From Neurospora tetraspora (lineage: Eukaryota; Ascomycota; Sordariomycetes; Sordariales; Sordariaceae): 64,000 bases of DNA. Below the pieces are notes generated by a model. That model had not been told where the DNA came from and ran no database searches. It saw nothing but the letters and a program-made list of their open reading frames with translations. The stretch lies in NCBI RefSeq assembly GCF_033439725.1, contig NW_026944383.1, positions 1,550,001 through 1,614,000 of the forward strand, written 5' to 3'. Position numbers and translations under genes: made by a program. Below are positions 12,601-21,653 of this stretch, piece after piece. Numbering within the stretch: position 1 is the first letter of the stretch; each line of letters starts with the position of its first letter.

Positions 12601-14303
12601 TATCTATTCTTCAAAGAGATATTATTGATGCCTCTGTAATCGACGCAAATCCTCACACCACCGCCTGGCTTGCGTGCAAGCAGTACTGGGGAGGCAACGT
12701 CGGACGTTGAGGGTCGAATGAATCCCTTTGCGAGGTTATCGTCAAGCCATTGCTTGATGACCCTGAGTTCTTGCGGTGACATTGGCCTCGCCCTCGAGTA
12801 TGGCAGCTCATTTCCTGGTATCAACTCGATCTTGTGGTCATATGACCTATGCTCGGGAATGATGTCTGCGTCTCTGGGGTTGGCCACATGAGAGAGATCC
12901 TTGTATTCGTCTAAAAACCTGGCCTTGACTTCCTCTGGGGTGTACTTCGGCCTTGTGGACTTCTCCATAAACTTCTGGACGTCCTCCTCTGTGATGCCAC
13001 AAATGCGATCGATGTCTGTCAACGGGGTGGGCTTCCGTTCCTCCTCGAGCTTAGCCGGCTCCTCCGCCTCGTCCAGGTTGCACACCCGGTTCACAAATGA
13101 CCGTGGTGTCTCCCCTAGCCTGAAAGAGGTAGCCGAGACCCGCTCGCCTGCTGCTTCAGCCTTGCAGACGTCGATAAACTCGTGAACTTCAGGGTTCTCG
13201 AAGAACTTCTTGTAGGGCTCACCGTTCCCCTGCATGATTTCCCGCCATGCGTCTTCTGAAAGAGTAGGCATAGCCACGCGCTGTTTCTCCTTTTGGGCCG
13301 CCTGAAGTTCTGCCCAGGTGGTGGCGCTGATGTGTACCCCCCTCATCTTTGATGTAAGCGTAAAGGTCTCGGCATTGACGATCTTGAAGTCCTTCAGGTC
13401 AAGAGGTCCCATCTCGAGGCCTGCCGCGTCGAATCTGTGGGAGTAAGCGTGCCCAATCCGCTCCGGCCTCGCCATGGTCCACACCCTGCGGCCTCCTCGG
13501 ACCTCCACTATCGCCCTGACTTTACTTGGTTTCCTGTCTGGACCGAATGGTTCTTCGAAGTCCTCGGCCGCTGCAGGCCATGATGGTGCCTCCATCATCA
13601 TTGCTTGGCTACCCTCTGGTGCTTCGGTAAGATAGATGGATGCCCAGTCCGCTACCGATGGCTGAGGCTTCTTTGAGTTGATGATTGACCGTCGTTTCAT
13701 CGCCTTGGCCACTCTCCTTTCTTCCTCCTCCGGGGGCGAATCAACCGTCGGCTCCGGAGTCGGGATCGGAGGTTCTGGTTCAGGGGTTGGGAGTTCTGGT
13801 TCTGGCAACGGCATTGCCGCGGTTTTCATGACCTTGGCCCTGTCGATGCAGCTCCCAACACATCCCTTGTTCCAGGTGACCTTGTTGGTTACCCAGTTGA
13901 CGTCTGGGTTGTGTAGCTGTAACCATGGCCAACCCAAAATAATAGGATGCTCCTGTGCCAGGTCTGCTACGAATAGTCTTATCGTTTCTTTGTGACAACC
14001 AATTCGCATGGTGGTCTCCACGTAATGCTCGACCCATTCCTTGAAGCCGCCATCTGCCAGATGTAGAGGTCGTGCTTTGTCGAGTTGATGCAGCCAAAGG
14101 CATGCTTTTTCTGCGAAGGTTCTATCGATGAAGGCCTTCCCTGTGCAACCAGAGTCGACCAAAGATACACAGTTAATTTCACTGCCACGCTGGGGACACC
14201 AAAGATAAGTGGATAAGAGGGTGGCATTCTGTCTACAAACATCTAAGCTTTCTATGGACAAAGGCTCGCCTTTCCAGTAAGCCAGAGCCTGCTGAACACT
14301 CAT
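9618..14303 (-). CDS. pol: Chromovirus Pol polyprotein (protease, RT, RNase H, integrase, chromodomain)
   Basis: This is a 1561-residue open frame. Domains in order: an aspartic protease-like motif LVDSGCTGKAF near residue 50; reverse transcriptase, with the catalytic core TAYLDDVLIFS roughly two fifths along; RNase H (VEVDASDWSSGG and later DKELLAVV); an integrase zinc-binding region (HRTHASAPGGHPG followed by CKGCLSC); the integrase catalytic core (SVDYVTPLPKS, then IVSDRGVQF); and a C-terminal chromodomain-like segment (YQVKWTHHPPDWQP). This is the standard Ty3/Gypsy order with integrase after RNase H. It starts about 70 bp downstream of the gag stop in another frame, so it is not a simple gag-pol fusion; how it is expressed cannot be read from the sequence. 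The chromodomain is known in this clade to steer integration to particular chromatin, which fits the heterochromatin-like surroundings. Confidence 0.95.
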   Translation of the reverse strand: MSVQQALAYWKGEPLSIESLDVCRQNATLLSTYLWCPQRGSEINCVSLVDSGCTGKAFIDRTFAEKACLWLHQLDKARPLHLADGGFKEWVEHYVETTMRIGCHKETIRLFVADLAQEHPIILGWPWLQLHNPDVNWVTNKVTWNKGCVGSCIDRAKVMKTAAMPLPEPELPTPEPEPPIPTPEPTVDSPPEEEERRVAKAMKRRSIINSKKPQPSVADWASIYLTEAPEGSQAMMMEAPSWPAAAEDFEEPFGPDRKPSKVRAIVEVRGGRRVWTMARPERIGHAYSHRFDAAGLEMGPLDLKDFKIVNAETFTLTSKMRGVHISATTWAELQAAQKEKQRVAMPTLSEDAWREIMQGNGEPYKKFFENPEVHEFIDVCKAEAAGERVSATSFRLGETPRSFVNRVCNLDEAEEPAKLEEERKPTPLTDIDRICGITEEDVQKFMEKSTRPKYTPEEVKARFLDEYKDLSHVANPRDADIIPEHRSYDHKIELIPGNELPYSRARPMSPQELRVIKQWLDDNLAKGFIRPSTSDVASPVLLARKPGGGVRICVDYRGINNISLKNRYPLPLIKETLDAICKAKWFTKVDVIAAFNRLRMAEGHEWLTAFITRFGLYESLVCPFGLSGAPASFQNFINDVLYDILDVYATAYLDDVLIFSETYEDHIKHVREVLQRLIDAGLQIDIDKCEFHTQRTKYLGLIITPGGIEMDQEKVEAVTHWEAPTSRRQLQRFLGFANFYRRFIAKFSSMAKPLYELTKKTVEWQWEDRHNRAFEALKAAFTTAPVLKIYDWEKPTVVEVDASDWSSGGTLSQMHDDGELYPVAYFSAKHTAAECNYDIYDKELLAVVKALEEWRPELEGAVQPFEIITDHKNLKTFGTTKKLTPRHMRWSEFLSRFNFTIKYRPGSTNVRPDALSRKPEHVPRDMTDDRLQARKKPLIDPSRFDESFGDIMDTEGEGGEFYVNVMSDTGEPLVICTLEGEGEGYDSEDGEDTGTDTGIHTDDLILRSYSNSSMIADITMAIKNGSRWPKHLKKVMRIPFAECYLVNDRAIFRDRVIVPPDDEKTQLELIHRTHASAPGGHPGRDKTLNMMNRTYWWPGLTTAVNTYCKGCLSCSKTKPSRTAPAGFLKPLPLPNAPWRDISVDYVTPLPKSRRGGKGPAYQHVAVVVDRLTKMRHFIPCEGLTTEELVEKFIDRIYTLHGLPDTIVSDRGVQFVSTFWKQLSDRLGVTLKLSTPYHKQTNGQTERINAEMEQYLRTFVNWAQDDWVDWLALAEFQGNNLQSATTGVSPFFANYGFHPRMGTEPTRPPPPDVSPEQRKQIFKANEIVERFKTVWDKLIALSRQAQDRYEAAANVKRTDAPKYKPGDMVMLNMENYATGRPTAKLSPRFEGPFRVMKADSHSLELSLPTNMKVTHIVNVSRVKPYEEGLPGQAGLATDVKANEGMVVTRTDDFVEERRWEFEALLDYQKVEGNWCYQVKWTHHPPDWQPAANLEGCDELVWKLHDSRPELGLPHPIFRKGFKTWQKAKDKAPAESSQASPGLPSPAPAPDRPVRRSARLNNK

Positions 14304-14374
14304 GTTCTTGACAGAACTACCTGAAGATTCCCTCTTACCCTTACTCTGTTCCCCGTTGGGCCCTCGAATGCGTC

Positions 14375-16507
14375 TTAATCCGAGGGCTCGCCATTTCCCT
14401 GCTGGGAAGTCTCCGGGGCAGCCGTCTCGGCGGTCTCCGTCGGAGCAGAGGTGTCCGCCATGGACCTGACTTGCTGCTTGCCGGCGCCACCAGTCTGGGC
14501 TCCTTTGTTGCCGCCGCCTCCTTGGTTCTTGTTGGCGTTGGTGACCTTGGGCTTGCCACCATAGTTGATCTGGTTACGGCAATTGCGGGCCATATGGCCT
14601 GGTTTGCCGCACTTGATGCACTGCTTGGCTGCGAAACGAGCTTGGATGACATCCTGGTCGATCTCATTGATCTTCAGGCGGTCGATTTCCATGGCATCAG
14701 GGTCCTTCAGCTTGTTGCCGCCGCCACCGTTGTTGCCGTTGCTGTTGCCACCGCCCTGATTGCCACCGTTACGGAAGGCGGCGTCGTCGAGAGACTTGGA
14801 CAGACCGCGGCACAGCTTTACCCAGCCGTCCCAATCATTACGGTCCGGGGTGTTGTACTGGTATGACATTGCAGTACGGAGGTCCTTGCTGACCTTGTCC
14901 TTCAGCATGCGCACCTTTGTAGCCGCATCGTAACCGCACCTGTCTGCCAACATGGTGAACTGTGCCTCGAAGTCGCTAAAGTTCCCGAACTTGCTGGCCT
15001 GCTTGAGCTGCGCCAAGGCCTTCTCGGCGACTGCCACCACGTCTCCTTGTTGGAAACGGGAAGCTAAATGGTCGAGGAAAGCCTGTCCAGTAGGCCAGTC
15101 CCAAGCAGCTGAGTGATGAGGGTTGTCCAAGATCTTGCGGATGCTTGAAGCAATGGTAACATGGGCCTCGCCACCGAGGCAGCCCATGGCGTGCAACAAT
15201 TTGGTCTTTTCGTTGGGAAAGTTGTGTCCGTCGACCTCCCAACGGGTGCGAATGGCTGTGGACCATGCGACAAAACGATTGTGGCGTTTGAAGGTGTCGG
15301 TGTCCTCGCCCGTGAAAGACTCGGGGTCCTTGGTCAGATCGCAACAACGAGAAGAGTCGGAGGGGGCCGAGGGGGCGGGAACGAAATGGTAAGTTCCGCC
15401 GGGGCCCATGAAGAAGCCACCGGGACCACCAGGACCACCGGGGCCACCAGGATCGCCGGGACCGCCAGGGCCGAATCCTCCAAATCCTCCATCTCCGGCA
15501 CCGAATCCTCCACCCATGCCGGGTTTCTGGCCGGCAGATTCGCCGGCTCCTCCCATGCCGCTAACGCCGAATCCACCAGCGCCGGTGCCGCCAGCAGCAG
15601 CTCCTCCCATGCCGCCACCGTCAGCACGGCCGGTACCATCTGCGCCGAATCCTCCAACACTGAATCCACCTCCGTATCCGCGACCGTTGGCACCTCCAGC
15701 GCCGTCGGGCTTGTCGTCGCCAGTGCTGTAGATGTCTGACCAGACGTCCTCATCCGTACCGACGAAGGGGCTGGTGCCCTTGGGGAACTTGTTGTTAGTC
15801 GCCTCAGTGGACTTCTTGTCGCTGGCCGCCTCGGCGGGCTTGTTGAATTCGGCGTTCCATTGTGCATTGATCTGAGCTTCCTTGAGCTTCTGCTTGGTAT
15901 AATCCAGTTCCTCACGCAGGATCTTGGCTTGACTAGCCTTAGCCAGAGCCTCCTTGAGGCTGGCATTCACCTCCGCGAAGGTATCGTTCTGGGCCCTGGA
16001 GGCGGCCAGCATATCAGTGTACTGCTGCTCGGCTGAAGCCACGTCGCGCTCCTTCTGAGTGACGACAGCGCGCAAGGAGTCGTTGTCAGACTGCAGGGAT
16101 GAGACGTTCCTCTGCAAGGCTATGTTTTCTCTAACGACGTCGTTGTACTTCTGTTGTTGATGATTGACTTGGGTGGCCATCTGGGCCTTGAGGCTCTCGA
16201 GGGTGGCCACGCGTGACTTGAACTCCTCTGCCTCCTTCTTAGCTATTGTTGCGGCGATGTCCTTCGCCGTGTTAGCTGCGTGGACCTCGTTGTTAAGATC
16301 CTTGAGCTTGACGTCGAAGTAGTGAAGAAGCTTCATCACCTCCTCCGAAGCTCTAGCCTTCTCGGCGAAATCACGAGAGACCAGGAGGCCTGTCGCCTCC
16401 TCTTTGCAGACGAGTTGGAGCCACTTGAAGCCATCCAACAACGCCGGGAATACCTCACGCAAGTCGACTTGACCGGCGTAGGCCTGCTGCTCACTGGGAC
16501 CAGACAT
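14375..16507 (-). CDS. gag: Chromovirus Gag polyprotein
   Basis: This is a 710-residue open frame and the first gene of the chromovirus. The N-terminal third is rich in Ala, Glu, Lys and Gln with heptad-like spacing, suggesting a coiled coil. A Gly-rich linker follows, ending in repeated GGP units. Then comes a capsid-like region (FTGEDTDTFKRHNRFVAW, then a block rich in conserved Leu and Phe), and near the C terminus a CCHC zinc knuckle CIKCGKPGHMARNC that binds RNA in this family. The C-terminal tail is low complexity. The long coiled-coil and Gly-rich N-terminal half is larger than the usual short Gypsy gag. Confidence 0.92.
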   Translation of the reverse strand: MSGPSEQQAYAGQVDLREVFPALLDGFKWLQLVCKEEATGLLVSRDFAEKARASEEVMKLLHYFDVKLKDLNNEVHAANTAKDIAATIAKKEAEEFKSRVATLESLKAQMATQVNHQQQKYNDVVRENIALQRNVSSLQSDNDSLRAVVTQKERDVASAEQQYTDMLAASRAQNDTFAEVNASLKEALAKASQAKILREELDYTKQKLKEAQINAQWNAEFNKPAEAASDKKSTEATNNKFPKGTSPFVGTDEDVWSDIYSTGDDKPDGAGGANGRGYGGGFSVGGFGADGTGRADGGGMGGAAAGGTGAGGFGVSGMGGAGESAGQKPGMGGGFGAGDGGFGGFGPGGPGDPGGPGGPGGPGGFFMGPGGTYHFVPAPSAPSDSSRCCDLTKDPESFTGEDTDTFKRHNRFVAWSTAIRTRWEVDGHNFPNEKTKLLHAMGCLGGEAHVTIASSIRKILDNPHHSAAWDWPTGQAFLDHLASRFQQGDVVAVAEKALAQLKQASKFGNFSDFEAQFTMLADRCGYDAATKVRMLKDKVSKDLRTAMSYQYNTPDRNDWDGWVKLCRGLSKSLDDAAFRNGGNQGGGNSNGNNGGGGNKLKDPDAMEIDRLKINEIDQDVIQARFAAKQCIKCGKPGHMARNCRNQINYGGKPKVTNANKNQGGGGNKGAQTGGAGKQQVRSMADTSAPTETAETAAPETSQQGNGEPSD

Positions 16508-16781
16508 CTTGTCGTGATCGAGTGACGAAATAAAGGGAAAGATTGAGTGTCGCTCCGTTGCGATACTTGCGCTTGCAATGCTGATGCTGTTCTTGGTGCT
16601 TGATTGAGGTTCTCGCTTCGTGTCGACCGGTGTCGGACACGCTCTGATTGATTGCTGACGATTACTCTGATCGCCGAAATGTGATGTCGCGAAGACCAGA
16701 TTACTGCGGTAGTCTCTTACTACGCTTGGTCAACCCGAAATCACTTGTTGCGCTTTAACGCGATGGTTAGGCACAACAAAG
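16508..16781 (-). other. 5' leader of the chromovirus
   Basis: This non-coding leader lies between the 5' LTR and the gag start. The bases directly inside the LTR do not show an obvious complement to a tRNA 3' end, so the priming mode is open. Some chromoviruses are known to use self-priming. Confidence 0.6.
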
Positions 16782-16970
16782 TGTCATGGGGCGCGAGCAA
16801 GCACTGAGCTAAGACTTTGATTGTTGTGCGAGGGACAGGAAGAGAGTCCTGTGTGCGCACGAGAACTATGTAAGGCATAGAGCAGTGGGTCCACCCCATG
16901 GACCCACCCAGAGCCACCATGTCACATGACAGCCAGTATATACAGGAACAGGCAGGCAATGCCTGTGACA
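16782..16970 (-). repeat. 5' LTR of the young chromovirus
   Basis: The 189-bp terminal repeat is identical by eye to 9155-9343. The right TSD ACCTT follows at 16971-16975. As the upstream LTR on the minus strand it should hold the element's promoter, though I could not pick out a certain TATA box. Confidence 0.95.
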
Positions 16971-16975
16971 ACCTT

Positions 16976-18110
16976 ACTCCCCCCTATTACTATTATTATT
17001 ATTAAAATTAATACTATCGTTAAGCAATTTATTTACCTACAAATCTCCCAGTTTAGCGATATCGTTCCTAGAAACCTTAGTACAAAAGAATATTTTAGAA
17101 TATATATCCGCGTTACTAAGGGGTTACTTTATAAGCTAGTTGACCATATAATTCTTAATATTCTTCCGCTTACGAAAGGCCTCCTAATTTTACGTAAATA
17201 TTTTAAGTAATTTAGTACTAGCATTAAGTAAGGCGCTAAATATAGAAAAAACTTCCTTCTAATTATAGTAACGCTACTATTTAATATTAAATTTAATCTT
17301 AACATATTATATAATCTAAATATATTCGTCCCAAACTTCCCTATATTTCTCCTTAACCTCCTCCTAAATTTCGGTAAAGTCCTTCTACTAAATAGAATTA
17401 AATATCTTCCTCCTTTTAAAATTAAGGAATTAAAGTATTACACTAGTAATTATAGTAGAAGTCTAATTAATACGCTTCTTCTTCTTAAGGGGTTAGGCCT
17501 TACTTTGCCGCTTCCTCTTTTAAAGACGAAGTAAGGATAGTATACTATTTTATACTATACTCTAAGGCGGCTGGGTATTACTTAGGGAGGCCGTTATAAT
17601 ATTATAATGGATTTTAGACAGTTAACTATAGTTAATCTAATTATAGTTTACCGGGTAGATAAATTAGCTTTCATCGAAGGGTAGGAAATTAGAAGGCTGG
17701 CTTTCATTTTCGTCGAAGGTTAAGAAATTAAATAATTTATTATTATTATTAGGCGGCTTAAGAACATTATCGAAAGATTATAAGAAGAGGTTATTAAAGC
17801 TACTATATTATTCTCCGCTATTAATATTCAATAAATTAAATAATAGTAATATATTCAAACCGCTTAAAGGGGTTAAATATTCGTCTTAGGCGTTCATCTT
17901 TTCAGACTAGGACGTATTTTGGCTAGTAATTTTCGTATAAGTCCAAATAGATCCAGGTGCTGACCTCATACGGGGTTCAACCTTGTTTTTCAAGCGTCTT
18001 TTACAAGGCGGTATAGAGGCCTTAGCCAACTACACCATAAACGGTTAAAACCAACCATTACTAAACTAATATAGTACTAAAGCGGTACGGTCGTATCGAT
18101 CCACCTCTTT
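16976..18110. other. AT-rich RIP-altered relic DNA, right of the young insertion
   Basis: This AT-rich sequence with dense stops continues the pre-insertion locus interrupted by the chromovirus. I could not assign a family. An open frame of about 60 codons at 17030-17210 is most simply a chance opening in AT-rich DNA. Between about 17890 and 18110 the GC content climbs to that of the gene-bearing region, so the heterochromatin-like block ends near 18110. Confidence 0.55.
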
Positions 18111-18751
18111 TACTTGGCTGCAGACGAGAGGGAGTCACTAAATATTCAAACTTTTTACAGGAAAAGTTTGCCTGCCGTGCCTGCTAACCAAGCTTTTGGA
18201 ATTTTCATCGCCTGTGAAGGCCTTCCCCAAAGCCGTTCTGGCGTTCTTGGGAATAATCTCGGGTGGAATTGGAGACCTGTACCGGTGGTGTCCGCTACGC
18301 AGTTGTAACAAATATCCATGAAGAATGTCGTGTCAGTGAGCTGTGTGAGCTGTCGATCTGGTGTCGATCCGGAGTTATGGGCAAGGTATCTGGTACTTAC
18401 ATCGGCTCTTTTCATTGCCCAGCCAAGAGGTACCAGTACAAGTGGGTTGCGCCTGTGATGGAGACAAGGAGGGTCCTTTGATCTTGGCTGCTTGTGATCA
18501 AGACCGTTTGAACCTCACATCTGAGTGCACAACTTGTCCAGCCTTGCATTGACTCGCACAAGAGCACACTGGCCTTCGGTCATGGGAAGTTCAGGCAGTG
18601 GATTACATATTTAAAAAAATCCTACTCATTGGAACCGAATGTACAAGCCCTCTAAACAAAGATAAGGCCCCAGGGTCCCATTTATGCACATTACTTTACA
18701 AAGCTTCGCCAACAAAGATGCCGCAAGCTCTCAGCCCCGACTAAGCGGCTG
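18111..18751. other. Intergenic DNA, 3' flank of the UBX gene
   Basis: Composition is normal here. Several short overlapping frames are present, none with a recognisable domain or splice logic. It probably includes the 3' UTR of the minus-strand UBX gene and the transition from the AT-rich block. Confidence 0.5.
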
Positions 18752-20366
18752 TCATTCCTCCTCTTCCTCATCAACAAGATCCTCCACAATCAAGTTGCCT
18801 CCTCTGCCCATTTTTTCAGCGATAGTAACCGACGCGGTAGGTTCAAAAACCTCCCTTGGCATCACGGACGCAATCCGGAACGCGTACTTGTGTTCGTAGT
18901 TTTCAGGCTTCTCCACGCTCTCTTCCACATCTCCCTTCTCCTCATCGTTCTCAGGATAGAGCAAGTCATAGCATTCGACAAATGCATAAACATCCTCCAG
19001 TGACGCTTCAGGGGCAAACTTCCGCGTGACTCTCCCCCTTCCGGACGACTGCGACATATTAAGCGCCAGACGGACCGCATCCTTCACCGAGACATCAGGC
19101 TCAGGGGCAATAGTCGTAGCACGCCACCTCCTCCATTGCTGGCGTAGCTTTTCCTTCCGCTCCGCTGCCTCAGCCTCTTCTCGTGCGCGCCTCTCTGCCT
19201 CGGCAGCAGCAGCTGCTGCCTCCCGCCGTTGCCGTGCTCGCTCTCTGTCAATCGCAAGCGACCGTTCATAAGCCGAATCCTGCTCAGATCGCAAGTTACG
19301 GGCCATATCCTGTGCCGCGCGCTCGGCGCGCACACTGTCAAGATCAGGCGCGTACTTTTCAATCGCTCCCCGGATACCGGCAATGAAGACGGACGGAGAC
19401 ACAGGCCCAGCGATACGCTTCACGATTCCCATCCGCGTGCTTCCCTCTTTCGGCGTCAGGCATACCAAGCATGAAAACGGAAACTTGGTGCACATGTACT
19501 CCATGGACACTTGATAAGCTTCAGAGTCCAGCACATTTCCTCCCCAAACAATGATGTTATTGGCGGGATCGTTGATGAAGGCCACCACCTCCGGGTCGAG
19601 TAGCGTATCTTTGATGAATGAGTCGGTATCGTCGTGTTCTGGTGAAATCAGTATCGTCAACAAGAACTTGAGATCTTTCTTTGCGGTGTCCAAAGCTTGG
19701 GCATGTCCGCCGTCAAAGAATGTCAGATCATGCGTGCCATAATACTCCTCAAATTCCCGTCTGAATCGCCCAGCCGTTTCTTTGGGAAGCAAGCTCCGCC
19801 GGGATTTCCGGAGTGATGATGTTAGAGCATGGGGCCGCAAAGACTGCGGAATAAAGGACAGTATGTAGAGTATAGGGCGAAACAGACTGGCAAAGACCCG
19901 TAAGACCATCCGAAAAGGCGACAAGAGGAATGAAATCAGTGATGGGGCTTGGTACGTGACGGGCCTCGGGGGCACCACACGCGGGGCGGGTGGTGTTCGA
20001 TTCGCGCCGTGTAGTCCATGCTGGTGCGCGATATCCGACCAGACGGTTTCGTGTAATGTCTCATGCCTACCCGCAACCCTAGGAACTTCGTTTTGTGCTG
20101 CTTGGGCTTCGGCAACCAGGTCGGGCCCTTCGCCGTCGAAGAACTTGGCTATTGCTATCTGCGCCAGATGTCAGTCCCAGCGCGTGCATGGAGGCGTCGA
20201 AAAGCCGGGGCCTCTAGTCGATATTTACCTGAACATTCCACTGCGACCGTTCAAGTAACGGCATAGCATCCGTGATCTCCTGCCCGGTAACATCTGTATA
20301 TTGCTGCAAGGCCTGCTGTTGTTCCGGGGAGAGCTGGCCGATGTCCACCGCACTGTCGCCTGCCAT
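18752..20366 (-). CDS. UAS/UBX-domain membrane-hairpin protein (FAF2/UBXD8-Ubx2 type)
   Basis: Two exons (20229-20366 and 18752-20158, intron 20159-20228, phase 0) give 514 residues. The first ATG (20366) opens a UBA-like segment, QLSPEQQQALQQYTDVTG, that runs across the junction into IAIAKFFDGEG. A hydrophobic, Pro-containing stretch near residues 119-150 fits a membrane-inserted hairpin. A UAS thioredoxin-like domain follows (about 180-300, including IVWGGNVLDSEAYQVSMEYM), then a long Arg/Glu/Ala coiled coil (about 320-390) and a C-terminal UBX fold (VTRKFAPEASLEDVYAFVEC). This order matches human FAF2/UBXD8 and yeast Ubx2, which recruit Cdc48/p97 to the ER membrane for ER-associated degradation and act at lipid droplets. 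The acidic C terminus (VDEEEEE) is notable. It is transcribed divergently from pan3. Confidence 0.93.
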
Positions 20367-21653
20367 TGTGTGCAGTTCGGCGGTCGCGTAGATAGCTGGA
20401 GTGTGATTAAAATATTAAACCGTCACTTGTTTGGATCGTGGACGAATTGTGTCGTTTGGTAATCAGTTGGTTCCTCGACCGCGCATCAAACGGAGCAGAT
20501 TTCAAGCAAGCTGGCCTCGGTACTAATGCTCGATGCTCGGTTGTCGGGAAAGCTACTTGACACGTATAGCTCTGGTCGTGATCGCGACTGCAAATTGAGT
20601 CGATATCGATTGAGGAATAAAGGAGAGAGAGAAAGAAGAAGAGAAGACAAAAGAAGAAGCGGGACTTGGACCAAGGAGGAAAGAGGTCGAATGGTGAACC
20701 TTGATGGTGTACAGTACATATGTATGTCTGCGCGTTGAGCTGTGATGAAGCGTGAAAGATACCACGTCAGTTAGATGAGGTCAGCGGCCACGGTTATGTG
20801 CCTAACGCAGGTCCATAATCAATCATGCACAGATCTGATAGTCGCATATCGGCAGCTGTCGGCGGTGGAACCTTCCTCTTAGCGGTCGGGAATGGGGGGC
20901 CGAGTGGAACTGAGGGCAGGCAACCTGGTGGAAACAGGGTCGCCAAGGTGGGTGTGGTGGGGTGGGAGGGAGCGATGGCTGTCTGGTGTCTGGACTCCCG
21001 CCCGGCTGCCGTGCCCTGTCCGCAGCCCGCAGCCCGCCAGCCCGCCGCCGCGTTGCAGTTCCTCAGAGCTTTCTTCGCTGATGCTGGAGATGTGAGTGGG
21101 CACTCGAGGGCCAGCAGTTCAGGTTCCCGTCGTCACGGTCACGCATCGCCGTCTTTGCTCCGCAACGTGCTGTCAAAACCATCCGAATCTTACCCCCTTG
21201 GACTCGATTCGTCAAAGTCAGCGCCGCCAACCGGACCTCCCTCGTCCTCAAAGCAGGATTGCATACGACATCTGCCAACCAGCACTTCCCTTTGTCCCTC
21301 GGCGAGTGGCGCATCTCCAACTGGCCCATCGCGTGCCATCCGATCCGATTACATACGTCCCTGTCCATCGCCAACCTCGCCAGCGTATCGTCGACCTAAA
21401 ACCCGAAATCTCGAGCTTTCCGCTGCTACCGCTTGCTGCCACATAACTCTGCGCCGGCGCCTTCGCCGTTCCCTATGGGTGTCGGCTTGTCCGAAATATG
21501 GGAGAGATCCGTGAGGGTGAAGAAGTATATCCACCTCTCCGTGCTCGCTAGATATGCTTTTGCTAAGCTGCTCTGCTGCAGGCGTTGTAAAACCGGTCTC
21601 GGGCTCGTTCATCCCTTTTGCTAGTCCAATACAATAAATAGTCCGTCTACACT
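20367..21653. other. Divergent intergenic/promoter region between the UBX gene and pan3
   Basis: This 1.29-kb stretch separates two genes transcribed away from each other, so it must hold both promoters and 5' leaders. It contains a 690-base open frame (20825-21514) of odd composition with no recognisable domain, overlapped by frames on both strands. I take that as chance opening in GC-rich DNA. No clear TATA or operator motif is visible. Confidence 0.55.

Larger units (their letters stand above)
9155..16970 (-). mobile_element. Whole-looking Ty3/Gypsy chromovirus
   Basis: This 7816-bp element is bounded by 189-bp LTRs (9155-9343 and 16782-16970) that appear identical by eye. Each begins TGTCAT and ends GTGACA, and the element is flanked by a 5-bp TSD ACCTT (9150-9154 and 16971-16975). 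It lies on the minus strand: the 5' LTR is on the right and the 3' LTR with its polypurine tract is on the left. It carries separate gag (14375-16507) and pol (9618-14303) frames, and a C-terminal chromodomain places it among the chromoviruses (Metaviridae). Composition is normal and both frames are open, so it looks whole and young and shows no RIP. It sits inside RIP-altered relic DNA, so it inserted after that DNA was mutated. A tRNA-type primer-binding site is not obvious next to the 5' LTR. Confidence 0.95.

Noticed and set aside
15161-15966. Open frames of about 190-210 codons overlapping gag, one on the opposite strand and one in another frame of the same strand
   Set aside because: They arise from the Gly-rich gag linker, whose GC-rich codons lack stops in every frame. 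The gag frame has the zinc knuckle and the capsid-like region.
17940-17990. A tRNA-like GGTTCAA box near the AT-rich boundary
   Set aside because: No matching acceptor stem, anticodon arm or A box could be found around it.
20825-21514. A 229-codon frame between the UBX gene and pan3
   Set aside because: It is Ser/Pro/Arg-rich low complexity with overlapping frames on both strands and no domain, and it lies where promoters and leaders of two divergent genes must be.
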